This document shows, piece by piece, positions 29,015 to 38,040 of a stretch of DNA of 64,000 bases. Each line of letters begins with the position of its first letter. Position 1 is the stretch's first letter. Below the pieces are notes generated by a model. That model saw only the letters and a program-made list of their open reading frames with translations. It did not search any database and was not told the origin of the DNA. A program made the translations under genes and the position numbers. Origin of the DNA: Solobacterium sp. (GTDB lineage: Bacteria; Bacillota_I; Bacilli_A; Erysipelotrichales; Erysipelotrichaceae); the NCBI GenBank assembly GCA_017543025.1, contig JAFYGX010000202.1:15669-79668 (forward strand). Direction: 5' to 3'.

Positions 29015-30370
29015 ATGAATTGTCTGAAACAGTATCAGAAACGATTTGCTGCGATCCTGATTTCAATCCTGCTGCCCGTGCCGGCATGCGGCAGTTTTTC
29101 CGTGCAGGCGGAAGAAGTTGTGAATTCGTGGGATGAGACAAAGCGGGTTCATTTTCTGCGCCGTCAGATTCCTACGGCAATCAATGTCTATACAGACGGA
29201 ACCGAATCGAATGTATTTCATGAACAGGGATTGATTGATGAGGTTCAGTACGACATCCTCCGTGTGAAACCGAGCGAGCACACCTTTCTTCAGGTAGACT
29301 ATTCAGAAGTTCCGGTATACCTCAATGAACTGAAGGACTACGGTACCATCGCCGCCGGTTATCAGTACGCAGGAGGCATCAATGGCGGTTATTTTTCCAA
29401 TACGGAATTTGAGTACGGCAGGCCTGTCGGTGCGGTGCGCCGGCATAATGCCTGGACGACCTGGTATGGAACAGAGAATACGCCTGCATACGGCAGCGGT
29501 TATGCCACTGCTTATTTTACCGGCGACAATATGTGGATCCGTTACCATGGCTGGGCATGGAATGACTGGCAGGGAGACGACTCCTGGACCTGGTGGAACG
29601 GGTATACGATCAATGCGGAAAACGGGATATCCGGTTCCTATACCTATTTCGCAAACGGGGAGGAAACCGACATTACCGGCGGAGCTGCCAGCCGGATTGA
29701 CTATCGCGCTTACGGCAGAGCTGTTACGATCTTTGCCCAGAACCGGGCAAAAGAATATCTGCTCATCACGATCTACGGAACGCTGCCCGAGCAGCGGATC
29801 AGAGACGTACTGCGTGAGCTGGATCTGCTGAATGCGATCCGCATGGACGGCGGAGGGTCGGCACAGATGGTATATGAAACAGACCTGGTCCAGGAAACAA
29901 AACCGCAGCTTGCGTGGAGTGAGGTGCCTGAGGATGTTGCGCCGCATACGGAAGAAACGCTCGGACGGCTGAGAATCATCCCATACCACATGGATATCTA
30001 TTCAAAACCGCAGTACGGGTCACAGACACGGGGTGACGCCACACATGGAGAGCGGTATCAGGTTTACGAAGTAATACCGGAAGATGATCACGTCTGGTAC
30101 CGGATTGGTACGGGTCGCTGGCTTGCCGGAAATGCAGAGACGGTAATCTATAAGGAAGAACCGAAGAAACCATCACTGAAAACAATGGTCCGGCTTCCGG
30201 TCTATTACTCCCCGGATCTGCCCTCTGTCATTCTGCGAAGGACAGAGGCCGGAGAAGTGATTACGCCGGCTGCTGTGATATACCGGAAGGAAGTACTCTG
30301 GCTGAAACTGTCTGAACATGAATGGATACCGGTTTCGCCTGAACTGTATTCTGCGGCAGAGAGGAACTGA
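29015..30370 (+). CDS. Secreted phosphodiester glycosidase (NAGPA domain) with SH3-like tail
   Basis: 451 residues. A signal peptide (about 1-31, ending SVQA) is followed by the NAGPA-type domain, which includes AAGYQYAGGINGGYFS and IRMDGGGSAQM, two hallmarks of the family that cleaves N-acetylglucosamine-1-phosphodiester links. An inserted Trp/Gly/Tyr-rich section (WIRYHGWAWNDWQGDD) is unusual. The last 140 residues look like two SH3-type wall-binding repeats (IYSKPQYGSQTRGD and LPVYYSPDLPSVI). The likely target is an extracellular glycan or teichoic-type polymer. A -10-like box lies 7 nt before the ATG with no ribosome binding site. Confidence 0.85.
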   Translation: MNCLKQYQKRFAAILISILLPVPACGSFSVQAEEVVNSWDETKRVHFLRRQIPTAINVYTDGTESNVFHEQGLIDEVQYDILRVKPSEHTFLQVDYSEVPVYLNELKDYGTIAAGYQYAGGINGGYFSNTEFEYGRPVGAVRRHNAWTTWYGTENTPAYGSGYATAYFTGDNMWIRYHGWAWNDWQGDDSWTWWNGYTINAENGISGSYTYFANGEETDITGGAASRIDYRAYGRAVTIFAQNRAKEYLLITIYGTLPEQRIRDVLRELDLLNAIRMDGGGSAQMVYETDLVQETKPQLAWSEVPEDVAPHTEETLGRLRIIPYHMDIYSKPQYGSQTRGDATHGERYQVYEVIPEDDHVWYRIGTGRWLAGNAETVIYKEEPKKPSLKTMVRLPVYYSPDLPSVILRRTEAGEVITPAAVIYRKEVLWLKLSEHEWIPVSPELYSAAERN

Positions 30371-30384
30371 ACTCTCTGCTTTTC
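30356..30384 (+). terminator. Terminator overlapping the end of the glycosidase gene
   Basis: GCAGAGAG and CTCTCTGC pair around an 8-nt loop containing the stop codon and are followed by TTTTC. Confidence 0.75.
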
Positions 30385-30404
30385 TGTCTGCAGTGCTGAT
30401 CAGC

Positions 30405-30433
30405 AGAAAAAAGAAACACCGGGCGGGTGTTTC
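30405..30433 (-). terminator. Terminator after the GTPase gene (reverse strand)
   Basis: On the reverse strand GAAACACC pairs with GGTGTTTC around a short loop, followed by six T residues. Confidence 0.85.
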
Positions 30434-30455
30434 TGGGGTGCTGTCGGACAGTTAT

Positions 30456-31685
30456 TCAGTGATTCTTCTTCAGAAGTCCGGCGAAGAAGTCAGAGATCGC
30501 CGATACGGTGAGTTTTCCGCCGGAACCGGAAAGAAACTGTCTGACCTGTTCGGTTATCCCGGGCATAAGATGATCGAGAATGTTCTGAACCTCCGAATCC
30601 AGCTGAACGGAATCCGGAGACCATTCGCCGGTATAGAATTTCTCATAGACAATGGCAGCGGTCTGTCCCAGCAGGAACGTTACAGTCCCTGCCGCTGAGG
30701 CATCGATCAGAGAGGCCGCAAGATTCAGACCGGGAATGGTTTTCAGGGTTTTAACCAGTGCTTTTCCGGCCGCGGTGGTAGCGCCTGCCTGCAGAATGTA
30801 TTTTGCGGCTTCGGAGGAGAGTTTTTCGTCCTGAAGTCCGTAATTTTTCGCAATGCCCTTCATCATGCGAAGCTGAAGCGCACAGAGCACAGCAGAGTCC
30901 GGTACGGCAATCGGAATCGCGCCGACTGCGACGGCAGCCCCGGTAGAGGAAAGGATGAGGGAGTTTGCAGAATTGCGCCGGATGCGGAGATCGATTTTCC
31001 GAATGGATTCTTCTGCAGCCTGTTTGGCCTTCGGCACGATGGAATTGGTCACCTCCATCAGTTCATCAAGCCCGCGGGCGGGAACGATCACATCATCGGT
31101 GATCTCATATTCCTTTGCGACAACACAGACGGTTGCCTGTACGTTGATCGGTGCTTTTCGGTGTTTTGCGTTATACCGGACCACGGCGTCATGCGCCATC
31201 TGACGTGAGGTCTCCATTTCCTTCTCCGAATAGGATTTGGTAATGACAAAAATGACCGGGACATTCTTCCAGGAACGGATGACACTCCGGATGTAGCTGA
31301 GCGCATCAAGGTCCACCCGTTTTGCCGTGCCGTCAATACAGTACCAGATGACATGCACCAGCTTGTCTGCCTGACGGTATTTCACGCTTTCCTCGCTGAA
31401 TCGCGCAAGATCGCGTTTGATGCGAAGCTGCCGGAACATGCTGTATTCGTAGCCGATTGTATCGATCATCCGGAACGGAAGCATATCGTCTTCATATACT
31501 TCGATATTCTTTGTGACTGCCCGGCCGGAACCTGTTTCTGCCGCCTCTCTTCCGAGAAATGCGTTGATCAGAGTGCTTTTGCCGCAGCCGGAATTGCCCA
31601 GCAGAAGGACATTGATCTTATTGTCTTCAAAGTTGATCATATTGCCGGTTCCGGGATTTCTGCGCTTCCACGGTACAGATTTCAT
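30456..31685 (-). CDS. GTPase with C-terminal DUF697 membrane-associating domain
   Basis: 409 residues from ATG 31685 (AAGGAGA upstream). The Walker A loop GNSGCGKST (residues 30-38) opens an Era/YfjP-like G domain. The switch II Asp is in MIDTIGYE and the base-specificity Lys in FVITKSYS. The last 200 residues contain hydrophobic Ala/Gly-rich helices (STGAAVAVGAIPIAVPD) of the DUF697 type, which attach such GTPases to membranes. Relatives are linked to envelope stress or ribosome assembly. It is monocistronic, divergent from the MscS gene. Confidence 0.85.
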   Translation of the reverse strand: MKSVPWKRRNPGTGNMINFEDNKINVLLLGNSGCGKSTLINAFLGREAAETGSGRAVTKNIEVYEDDMLPFRMIDTIGYEYSMFRQLRIKRDLARFSEESVKYRQADKLVHVIWYCIDGTAKRVDLDALSYIRSVIRSWKNVPVIFVITKSYSEKEMETSRQMAHDAVVRYNAKHRKAPINVQATVCVVAKEYEITDDVIVPARGLDELMEVTNSIVPKAKQAAEESIRKIDLRIRRNSANSLILSSTGAAVAVGAIPIAVPDSAVLCALQLRMMKGIAKNYGLQDEKLSSEAAKYILQAGATTAAGKALVKTLKTIPGLNLAASLIDASAAGTVTFLLGQTAAIVYEKFYTGEWSPDSVQLDSEVQNILDHLMPGITEQVRQFLSGSGGKLTVSAISDFFAGLLKKNH

Positions 31686-31813
31686 AAACCATTCTCCTTG
31701 CCTGTGCTGTTTCTCATTTTGATATTTGATAAATGCAGTAACCGTCATACATTCAGTTTTCGTTTCTGACCGCTGCCCGAAACGATTGGCAGGCTGTACA
31801 GATGGTGCACTGA

Positions 31814-31819
31814 TATAAT
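31814..31819 (+). promoter_or_regulatory. Candidate -10 box of the sensor-MscS gene
   Basis: TATAAT lies 48 nt before the ATG. The -35 region is poor: TGTACA is 13 nt away and TTGGCA 22 nt away. Confidence 0.4.
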
Positions 31820-31867
31820 AAGTATAAGTTTTTTCAGGGTGTTCTGATTGGCGTAAGGGGTAAATTC

Positions 31868-34800
31868 ATGAATCTGTTTTCAGCGAAAAATAAAGAACCC
31901 AAAGATAAATTCTATTTCAGTCTGAGACGGCTGACAGTCCATACGATCCTGCTTTCGATTGTTTCATTTGCAGTCCTGCTGGCGGTGCTGGTAACCATCA
32001 ACATGACAAAGATCATAAACAATGCGCTGCATATTCTGAACGGAATCGAGGCTGCGGTCGTGGAGACCGAAAAGAACTCCGGCGATGCAGAAAACACAAG
32101 CGTGGAAAAATATATCAATGCGCTTGCATTTGCACGGTATTCGCAGGCACTTACGGGCGTCACTCCGCAGGGACTCGTGGAGTTTGTGCAGAAATACTAC
32201 CCGGGAAATACCACGTTTGTCTGCAAACGTGACGGAACGATGCTCGCAAGTTCCGCCAAAAAGATCGAAGTCGGCAACTTCACCCTTGATGAACTGATGG
32301 CTATGATTCAGATCAGCGGCCGGAGATTTTTCTATGTCGACGATTACCGGGTTTTTTTCCTCCGGCTGTTTGACCGGGAGACATATCTGGTTAGTCTTGT
32401 AAAAGAAGATAATACGGAAGGAACCGTATATGAAGTTCGAACCCCGGCAGAGGCAATCGCGTCAGTCATGCGCCGGAACGGCTACAGCGATACGGATGAA
32501 AACTATGCATTTCTGTATATACGGGAAGATCAGTCGTATTTTACCGAAGAAGGAAGAATCGACGCAGAACGGGCAAAGGAATTCGTTCACTCGGGCGAAG
32601 GAATGATCTTTACGAATCAGGGCGGTGAGAGGTTTCAGAGCGGCTTACTGTTCCGCGATCAGAAATACTATCTGTACTTTTCCAAATACAATAAGGAACT
32701 GAATGCAGATATCACGTTCTATACCTATCCGTCCGGCGAAATACAGTCCGCTGTAAGCATCGCATTCATGGTTCAGCTGACCTTTCTGATTGTTCTGTTT
32801 TTGTTCTCGATATTTGTCTATCATCTGCGGCAGTATCACTGGATTCATCCGGAAAACAAAGATTATTCTGAAAAAGAAAATTCCAAAAAAGAACTGATCT
32901 TAGCGCTGATCGCACTGATTCTCGTGAGCAGTTCCGCCTACTTCTCGCAGACACTGTTCTCACTTTCCGTACATGTTCTGGATGACAACGAAGAGCTGGA
33001 AGTCGTGAAGCAGGAGACGGCAGAATATAAGAAACAGAATGAAAAAACAAAGCAGATCTATAAAACGGATATGATCGCTACCGCAAAGATTATTGCGGAA
33101 TTCTTCAGCAAGAATCCGGATCTGATGAACAGCGAGTGCCTGAATCTCGCGGTCAGCACATTCGGTCTGCAATATGCGACGCTGTTTGATCTCGACGGAA
33201 ATGAAATGGTATCCAGCGAACAGATATTCAACTATTCGTTTCCGCAGAATCAGGAAGATCCGGCCAGTATATACAATCAGCTGAAACGAGGGGTGCCTTC
33301 TGTATATATTGAACCGGGCTATAATCCGCTGCTGCAGATGGATGGCGCAAGAGCTGCGGTGAGCATCTACCGGAAGGATGATAATGGTCTGATCGGTTTT
33401 CTTGAAATCGGACGGGAACCGGGGGAGATCATGAATTATGCATCTGAGCCTGCGCTGAATCAGGTGCTGAAAAATCTCATGATTACGGAAACCTACTGTG
33501 CGGTTGATCCGGAAACCAGAACCATATCCTATGCGCGTGAAGAAGGCCTGATTGGAAGTGATGCAAGTGAACTCGGCTTTACGGAGGAGTCTCTGCAGCC
33601 GGAGTTCTTCGGTCTGATCAGCTATGATGGAATGCCTTCCTACGCATCAAGCAGAAAAATTGACAATAAGCTTGTGTATATTATCCATCTGGGAGAAAAC
33701 GTCTACTATACAAGAGCACCGTATACGATTGCGGCAATGGTGATGTTCTTCCTGAGTGAGCTCTATATGTTAATCCTTCTCAGAACACGGCGCAAGGGAT
33801 ATAAAGAGGTGATTTATGCCACAGAGCGTCAGTGTGAACTGATTCAGGATGTGAAGATGAAGGAATCCATCGGAAAGGGATTTACCTCTGAAGAAGAGGA
33901 TAATGAAGCGCAGCGGCCGGGACTCAGGAAACGGATCGGTGAATTTTCCCTGTCATGGCTGTTCCAGACACCAGAGCGGAAGCTCTTCAGCGCGTTTACG
34001 CTGCTGGCCGAGATTGCGGCGATCCTGCTGCTGGCTGTATTTGCGACCTATAAATTCTCTGCGAAAGAGCATTCGCTTCTGGTTCGGATCATGAGCGGAA
34101 AATGGGCAAGAGGCCTGAATGTGTTCTCGCTGACCGCAAACCTGATTCTGATTATGACCGCAATCGTCGGAGCAGCTCTGATCCGCTGGATGCTGAGAAT
34201 GATCGGAGAGATTTCGGATGCGCGTGGAGAAACGGTTACCCGTCTGCTCCGAAGTGCGGTAAGCTACTCTGCATTCCTGATCTCGGCATACTTTGTACTC
34301 CTCAATATCGGTGTGAATCCGACTGCGCTGGCAACCTCAGCCGGACTGACCGGCATTGCCATAGGTATCGGAGCCCGTGACCTGATCACAGATATTACTG
34401 CCGGTCTGTTCATCATATTTGAAGGCTCGTTTCAGGTCGGTGACTTCATTGATGTGGCCGGCTATCAGGGACAGATCAATGAAATCGGTGTGCGAACGAC
34501 AACAGTGACCGGCTTCGATATGGATGAAAAGATCATCAATAACCGGAACATGTCGAATGTCATCAATATGTCAGCCAAGAGCTGTTATACCGTCCTCAGC
34601 TTTGCGGTGCCGTATACCGCATCGCTTGATGAACTTACGGAGATACTGAAAAAGGCGCTCAGTGAGTTTAAGGAACTTCATCCGCAGCTGGCCAGTGTTC
34701 CGTACTTCAAATTCGGAACCACACAGCTGGCGGGGAAAACGCACTGTCATATCATTGCGGAAATACCGGAGCTGTCCCGTGCATTGATTGCCTCCGCGCT

Positions 34801-34888
34801 GGAAAGCTACATCAAAGGTGTTCTGGAAGAAAAACACTTTGAAGTTCTTTGGATGAAACAGAACAGGCACCGCGGAAACATCATGTAA
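31868..34888 (+). CDS. Mechanosensitive (MscS) channel with two tandem extracellular sensor domains
   Basis: 1006 residues, far longer than classical MscS (about 280). After TM1 (about 24-45), an extracellular Cache-like module of about 240 residues ends at TM2 (about 297-320). TM3 (about 343-362) is followed by a second Cache-like module (TAKIIAEFFSKNPDLMNSEC, YATLFDLDGNEMVSS) to TM4 (about 622-643). A charged cytosolic linker and two further TM segments lead to the pore helix (TSAGLTGIAIGIGARDLI) and MscS beta domain (FIIFEGSFQVGDFIDVAGYQG). It looks like a ligand- or stress-sensing channel. AAGGGG precedes the ATG. Confidence 0.88.
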   Translation: MNLFSAKNKEPKDKFYFSLRRLTVHTILLSIVSFAVLLAVLVTINMTKIINNALHILNGIEAAVVETEKNSGDAENTSVEKYINALAFARYSQALTGVTPQGLVEFVQKYYPGNTTFVCKRDGTMLASSAKKIEVGNFTLDELMAMIQISGRRFFYVDDYRVFFLRLFDRETYLVSLVKEDNTEGTVYEVRTPAEAIASVMRRNGYSDTDENYAFLYIREDQSYFTEEGRIDAERAKEFVHSGEGMIFTNQGGERFQSGLLFRDQKYYLYFSKYNKELNADITFYTYPSGEIQSAVSIAFMVQLTFLIVLFLFSIFVYHLRQYHWIHPENKDYSEKENSKKELILALIALILVSSSAYFSQTLFSLSVHVLDDNEELEVVKQETAEYKKQNEKTKQIYKTDMIATAKIIAEFFSKNPDLMNSECLNLAVSTFGLQYATLFDLDGNEMVSSEQIFNYSFPQNQEDPASIYNQLKRGVPSVYIEPGYNPLLQMDGARAAVSIYRKDDNGLIGFLEIGREPGEIMNYASEPALNQVLKNLMITETYCAVDPETRTISYAREEGLIGSDASELGFTEESLQPEFFGLISYDGMPSYASSRKIDNKLVYIIHLGENVYYTRAPYTIAAMVMFFLSELYMLILLRTRRKGYKEVIYATERQCELIQDVKMKESIGKGFTSEEEDNEAQRPGLRKRIGEFSLSWLFQTPERKLFSAFTLLAEIAAILLLAVFATYKFSAKEHSLLVRIMSGKWARGLNVFSLTANLILIMTAIVGAALIRWMLRMIGEISDARGETVTRLLRSAVSYSAFLISAYFVLLNIGVNPTALATSAGLTGIAIGIGARDLITDITAGLFIIFEGSFQVGDFIDVAGYQGQINEIGVRTTTVTGFDMDEKIINNRNMSNVINMSAKSCYTVLSFAVPYTASLDELTEILKKALSEFKELHPQLASVPYFKFGTTQLAGKTHCHIIAEIPELSRALIASALESYIKGVLEEKHFEVLWMKQNRHRGNIM

Positions 34889-34898
34889 GGCAGCGGAA

Positions 34899-34921
34899 AA
34901 GACACCCGGACGGGTGTCTTT
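34899..34921 (+). terminator. Intrinsic terminator after the MscS gene
   Basis: AAGACACCC and GGGTGTCTT form a 9-bp stem with a 4-nt loop; the flanking A and T residues extend it. Confidence 0.8.
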
Positions 34922-35019
34922 CAGCATGCAGGAAGGGAACAGAAAACGCCAGGCCCCAGTATAATGAAAGAAGAAAACCTCCGCTGCACCTGCAGGCGAA
35001 AGATATGCGGGAGAAGTGT

Positions 35020-35409
35020 ATGAACAGCACAATTCATTATCATCGGATCTACGAAAAGCACGGTGCAGTCGCCCCGGAAGAGATTCTGGAAAACGATATC
35101 TGGATTGATGTCGGAAACGGACTGCGGGAAGGCGTGTTTGATCATCATCAGGCGGGCATCGGCTGGGTAACGGTACTGGCGGTATTCTCCGCATGGATCG
35201 ATGCCTATGATTTTCTCGGCAAGCTTTCTCCGGATATGGAAGACGGCTGGCATTCACTGATGAATTATCCTCCGTTATTTCTGTTCGAACTGCTGATGGC
35301 GATTGCGATTCTGCTGGTAGGCATCATTGCTGTGATCTATGTGTATAAAGCATGGCAGGACGCATTTTCAAAGAATGAAGATAAGGGAGCTGCGGAGAGA
35401 AAACCGTAA
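35020..35409 (+). CDS. Small protein joining an FDHHQ-motif N-terminus to a membrane segment
   Basis: 129 residues from ATG 35020 (GGGAGAAG upstream; TATAAT at 34960-34965). The first 46 residues (IYEKHGAVAPEEI, WIDVGNGLREGVFDHHQAG) resemble the metal-binding VDVGG ... FDHHQ section of the MYG1/UPF0160 family or other DHH-type proteins. The remaining core of those enzymes is absent. The protein continues with an aromatic segment, one strong membrane helix (LLMAIAILLVGIIAVIYVYKAW) and a charged tail. It may be a deletion fusion or a novel small membrane protein; no catalytic role can be assigned. Confidence 0.65.
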   Translation: MNSTIHYHRIYEKHGAVAPEEILENDIWIDVGNGLREGVFDHHQAGIGWVTVLAVFSAWIDAYDFLGKLSPDMEDGWHSLMNYPPLFLFELLMAIAILLVGIIAVIYVYKAWQDAFSKNEDKGAAERKP

Positions 35410-35508
35410 TGCCCTCGCACAAGACAGAATGGGAAACTGGTACTGCAGGTAGTCCGGATCATACATGCGATCAGAAGAGAGAACCCTGCAGTCATCGGAG
35501 AAAGAGAA

Positions 35509-35916
35509 ATGAAACAGAATTCGATAAGAAAAATGGGAATTCTTTCTGCCGGGTTAATGCTTATGGTTTCTGTCGGATGCGGCAGGCCGGCAGCGGAGAA
35601 CAGAACATTTCAGAAAATCACACAGGAAGAAGCGAAGGAGCGGATGCGCAGAGACGACGGTCATCTGATTGTGGATGTCCGCAGACCGGATGAATATGCG
35701 GAAGGACATATTCCCGGAGCGATCTGCATCCCCAATGAAACAATAACGGATACTGCTCCACAGGAACTGCCGGATCAGGATCAGATTCTTCTGATTTACT
35801 GCCGGAGCGGAAACCGCAGCAGACAGGCAGCGGAGAAACTCGTGAAGCTTGGCTATACGAATGTGTATGAGTTCGGCGGCATCACTGAATGGAACGGTGA
35901 AATCACAGCGGATTAA
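35509..35916 (+). CDS. Rhodanese-domain lipoprotein
   Basis: 135 residues with GGAGAAAG before the ATG. The signal peptide ends VSVGC (lipid Cys 24). A single rhodanese domain follows: LIVDVRRPDEYAEGHIPGA, then the active loop CRSGNRS with catalytic Cys 98, and a late GGITEWNG. Extracytoplasmic rhodaneses may handle sulfur or act in disulfide and redox chemistry at the surface; the exact substrate is unknown. A terminator-like hairpin lies 160 bases downstream. Confidence 0.9.
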   Translation: MKQNSIRKMGILSAGLMLMVSVGCGRPAAENRTFQKITQEEAKERMRRDDGHLIVDVRRPDEYAEGHIPGAICIPNETITDTAPQELPDQDQILLIYCRSGNRSRQAAEKLVKLGYTNVYEFGGITEWNGEITAD

Positions 35917-36075
35917 GGCGGCTGTGCGGTCTGCCGGCGATGAAACAGAAGAATCTGCGCCTGAACGGGTTCCTGTTCCGGAATGGGGTTGCCGGACGAG
36001 TAAAGAGATATAAGAAAATGCAGGGTGTATTTTACTGTCAGCCGGATCAACTGTTTCAGGAATATAAGGAATAAT

Positions 36076-36097
36076 AAAAGACTGCTGCAGTCTTTTT
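36076..36097. terminator. Bidirectional terminator between rhodanese and rhomboid genes
   Basis: AAAAGACTG and CAGTCTTTT flank a 3-nt loop, with T-rich sequence on both strands. It suits the convergent ends. Confidence 0.75.
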
Positions 36098-36136
36098 TAC
36101 GTTGCGAACAGCCCGGAAGCCAGGCTGAAGTGATTT

Positions 36137-36688
36137 CTACGCCAGCAGTAATGCCGCAAGCAGGCCGCCGATCAGACCTCCCAGATGTCCCTGCCAGGAA
36201 ACGCCGGGCATGAGACTGATGATGATGTTCGGAACCAGAATGCGGAGGATGACGGACATGACCGCGTCGTTATGAATCGCTCCGGTTTTGATCATGATTG
36301 CGGTGAATGCACCGAACAGTCCGAAGATCACGCCGCTGAATCCGATCGTAATTGTTCCGGCCGGCGACAGTGTTGCAACCGCGAGCCCGCTGCTCAGTGC
36401 AGATACCAGGACGATCAGAAGATATTTCGGATCGCCGAGGCGCTCTTCGACATAGGTGCCGATGTTGTACAGCGACATCATGTTCATCAGCAGATGTGTC
36501 GGACTGCCATGGAGAAATGCGCAGGTAATGATCCGGTAAAATCCCTGCGCCGCAAGAGGAGCGGCGTAGAGCCCGAACTGTCTTGTGGTCTCTGGCCGGA
36601 GCATCTGAATGATATATACGATCACGCAGATTCCGATCAGAATGTTCGTTGTTTTATAGTCGGTAATGAACCGCCGGTAATTTCGCAT
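36137..36688 (-). CDS. Rhomboid-family intramembrane serine protease
   Basis: 183 residues with six predicted membrane segments, the minimal rhomboid core. Catalytic Ser 118 is in GFSGVIFG and His 168 in SWQGHLGGLIGG. The oxyanion-related HLLMNMMSLYNIG and the FLHGSPTH loop are present. The gene has GGAGG before its ATG and a recognisable promoter (36728-36757). Rhomboids cut membrane-anchored substrates within or near the bilayer; the many tethered surface proteins in this window are possible but unproven substrates. Confidence 0.92.
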   Translation of the reverse strand: MRNYRRFITDYKTTNILIGICVIVYIIQMLRPETTRQFGLYAAPLAAQGFYRIITCAFLHGSPTHLLMNMMSLYNIGTYVEERLGDPKYLLIVLVSALSSGLAVATLSPAGTITIGFSGVIFGLFGAFTAIMIKTGAIHNDAVMSVILRILVPNIIISLMPGVSWQGHLGGLIGGLLAALLLA

Positions 36689-36727
36689 ATGTTAATCCTC
36701 CGTGCATGGGAATGTTCGCATGCCAAA

Positions 36728-36757
36728 ATCATAAAACACCTCAAACAGATGACGCAA
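36728..36757 (-). promoter_or_regulatory. Promoter of the rhomboid gene
   Basis: On the reverse strand TTGCGT, an 18-nt spacer and TATGAT are found, about 40 nt before the ATG. Confidence 0.5.
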
Positions 36758-36795
36758 TGATATTTCGCGTTCGGACAGGAAAAGAGAAAACAAAG

Positions 36796-36820
36796 AGAAA
36801 AGAGGGATGTGCTCCCTCTT
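36796..36820 (-). terminator. Terminator after the STAS-HAD gene (reverse strand)
   Basis: AAGAGGGA and TCCCTCTT form an 8-bp stem with a 5-nt loop, then TTTCTC on the reverse strand. Confidence 0.75.
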
Positions 36821-36845
36821 ACTGCTTCTGAATCGTACAGCCGGT

Positions 36846-37946
36846 TCAGTCAATGATGTTGAAGTGCTTCAGCGCATTGAAGATGCCATTGTCATCAATA
36901 TCGGTCGTGACATAGTTGGCGGCTTCCTTCAAAGCCGGAACACCGTTGCCCATTGCGACTCCGATACCGGCGTATTTGATCATGTCGATATCATTTTCTC
37001 CGTCACCGAATGCCATGGTGTTTTTGCGGCACAGGTCGTACTTTTCAAGGAAGAGCTCAAGACCTGCAGCTTTGCCGCCGGATTTTGAAATGATATCAAT
37101 ACCCGTCTTGTTCCAGCTGGTGATGCGGCACATGTCGAGTGTATTCTCCAGCATGGTGCGTTCCTTATCCTTGACGAAGGCGAGGCATTGATAAATCTTT
37201 TCGCCTTTGTATTCTCCGATATCGGGAATTGTTCCCTTCGTGCTGTTCTGAGTGTCGATGACGATGTCGTCAACATAGTTGATATAACGGTTCTTTTCAC
37301 CGATCAGTACGAACGGAATCTTGCTGGCCTGGAAAATACGCACCAGAATATCCACTTCACCGGGATCGATCTCATTGCCGGCAAACAGAACCTTGTCCTG
37401 ATCGAGACACAGGTTGCCGTTCAGCGTGAGATATCCGTCAAACGGCAGATGCATGATCGGCAGCTTTTCCAGCTCACCGATGTCGCGGCCAGTGCAGATG
37501 ATGGATTTGATGCCTTTTTCATGGAGCAGCTGAAGGGCCTTTTCCGTACTTTCCGGAACTCTGCCTGTTGCGTGGGAAAGAAGGGTTCCGTCAACATCAA
37601 AGAAGACGGCCTGGATTTCCGGATCGGATTCCTCTTCCGATACCGAATGCACATTGACGACCTGATCGAAACCGGTAAGATACAGCACATCCATAACGGA
37701 AGGCGAAACATGAATCAGATCAATATCGGCATCCTCATCCGCCGCATTGCGGATTTTGATCAGAACACGAAGGCCGGCAGAAGAAATGAAATCGAGTCTG
37801 GTACAGTCAAGGACAATGCGTTTGTACTGGCTGAGATCAAAGGCAAACACCTCTTTTTCAAACTCGGGCGCGGACATGGAATCAATGCGTCCGGTAATAT
37901 CAAAATAAATAGTGTCATTATCCACAGATGGACGAATTTTCAGCAT
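36846..37946 (-). CDS. STAS domain fused to a Cof-type HAD phosphatase
   Basis: 366 residues with AAGGAG before the ATG. Residues 1-105 form a STAS domain like the anti-anti-sigma factors SpoIIAA/RsbV: DITGRIDSMSAPEFE, then LDCTRLDFISSAGLRVL with the conserved Ser pair at about 55-56 where partner kinases phosphorylate. Residues 110-366 form a complete Cof/YidA-type HAD phosphatase: nucleophile in FFDVDGTLLSH, ICTGRD, and the acidic motif FGDGENDIDMI. This joins a partner-switch module to a metabolite phosphatase. Regulation of the phosphatase by phosphorylation or by partner binding is plausible. Confidence 0.88.
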   Translation of the reverse strand: MLKIRPSVDNDTIYFDITGRIDSMSAPEFEKEVFAFDLSQYKRIVLDCTRLDFISSAGLRVLIKIRNAADEDADIDLIHVSPSVMDVLYLTGFDQVVNVHSVSEEESDPEIQAVFFDVDGTLLSHATGRVPESTEKALQLLHEKGIKSIICTGRDIGELEKLPIMHLPFDGYLTLNGNLCLDQDKVLFAGNEIDPGEVDILVRIFQASKIPFVLIGEKNRYINYVDDIVIDTQNSTKGTIPDIGEYKGEKIYQCLAFVKDKERTMLENTLDMCRITSWNKTGIDIISKSGGKAAGLELFLEKYDLCRKNTMAFGDGENDIDMIKYAGIGVAMGNGVPALKEAANYVTTDIDDNGIFNALKHFNIID

Positions 37947-37969
37947 GATAAAGAACTCCTTGCAGTTCT

Positions 37970-37998
37970 ATCTTAACATGAGAAGCCGGGCGCAGTAA
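37970..37998 (-). promoter_or_regulatory. Promoter of the STAS-HAD gene
   Basis: On the reverse strand TTACTG, a 17-nt spacer and TAAGAT are found, about 23 nt before the ATG, leaving a short leader with AAGGAG. Confidence 0.5.
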
Positions 37999-38040
37999 CA
38001 ACAGGGAAATGTGTTTTTCATATTGCGCCGGCCTGTGAAT

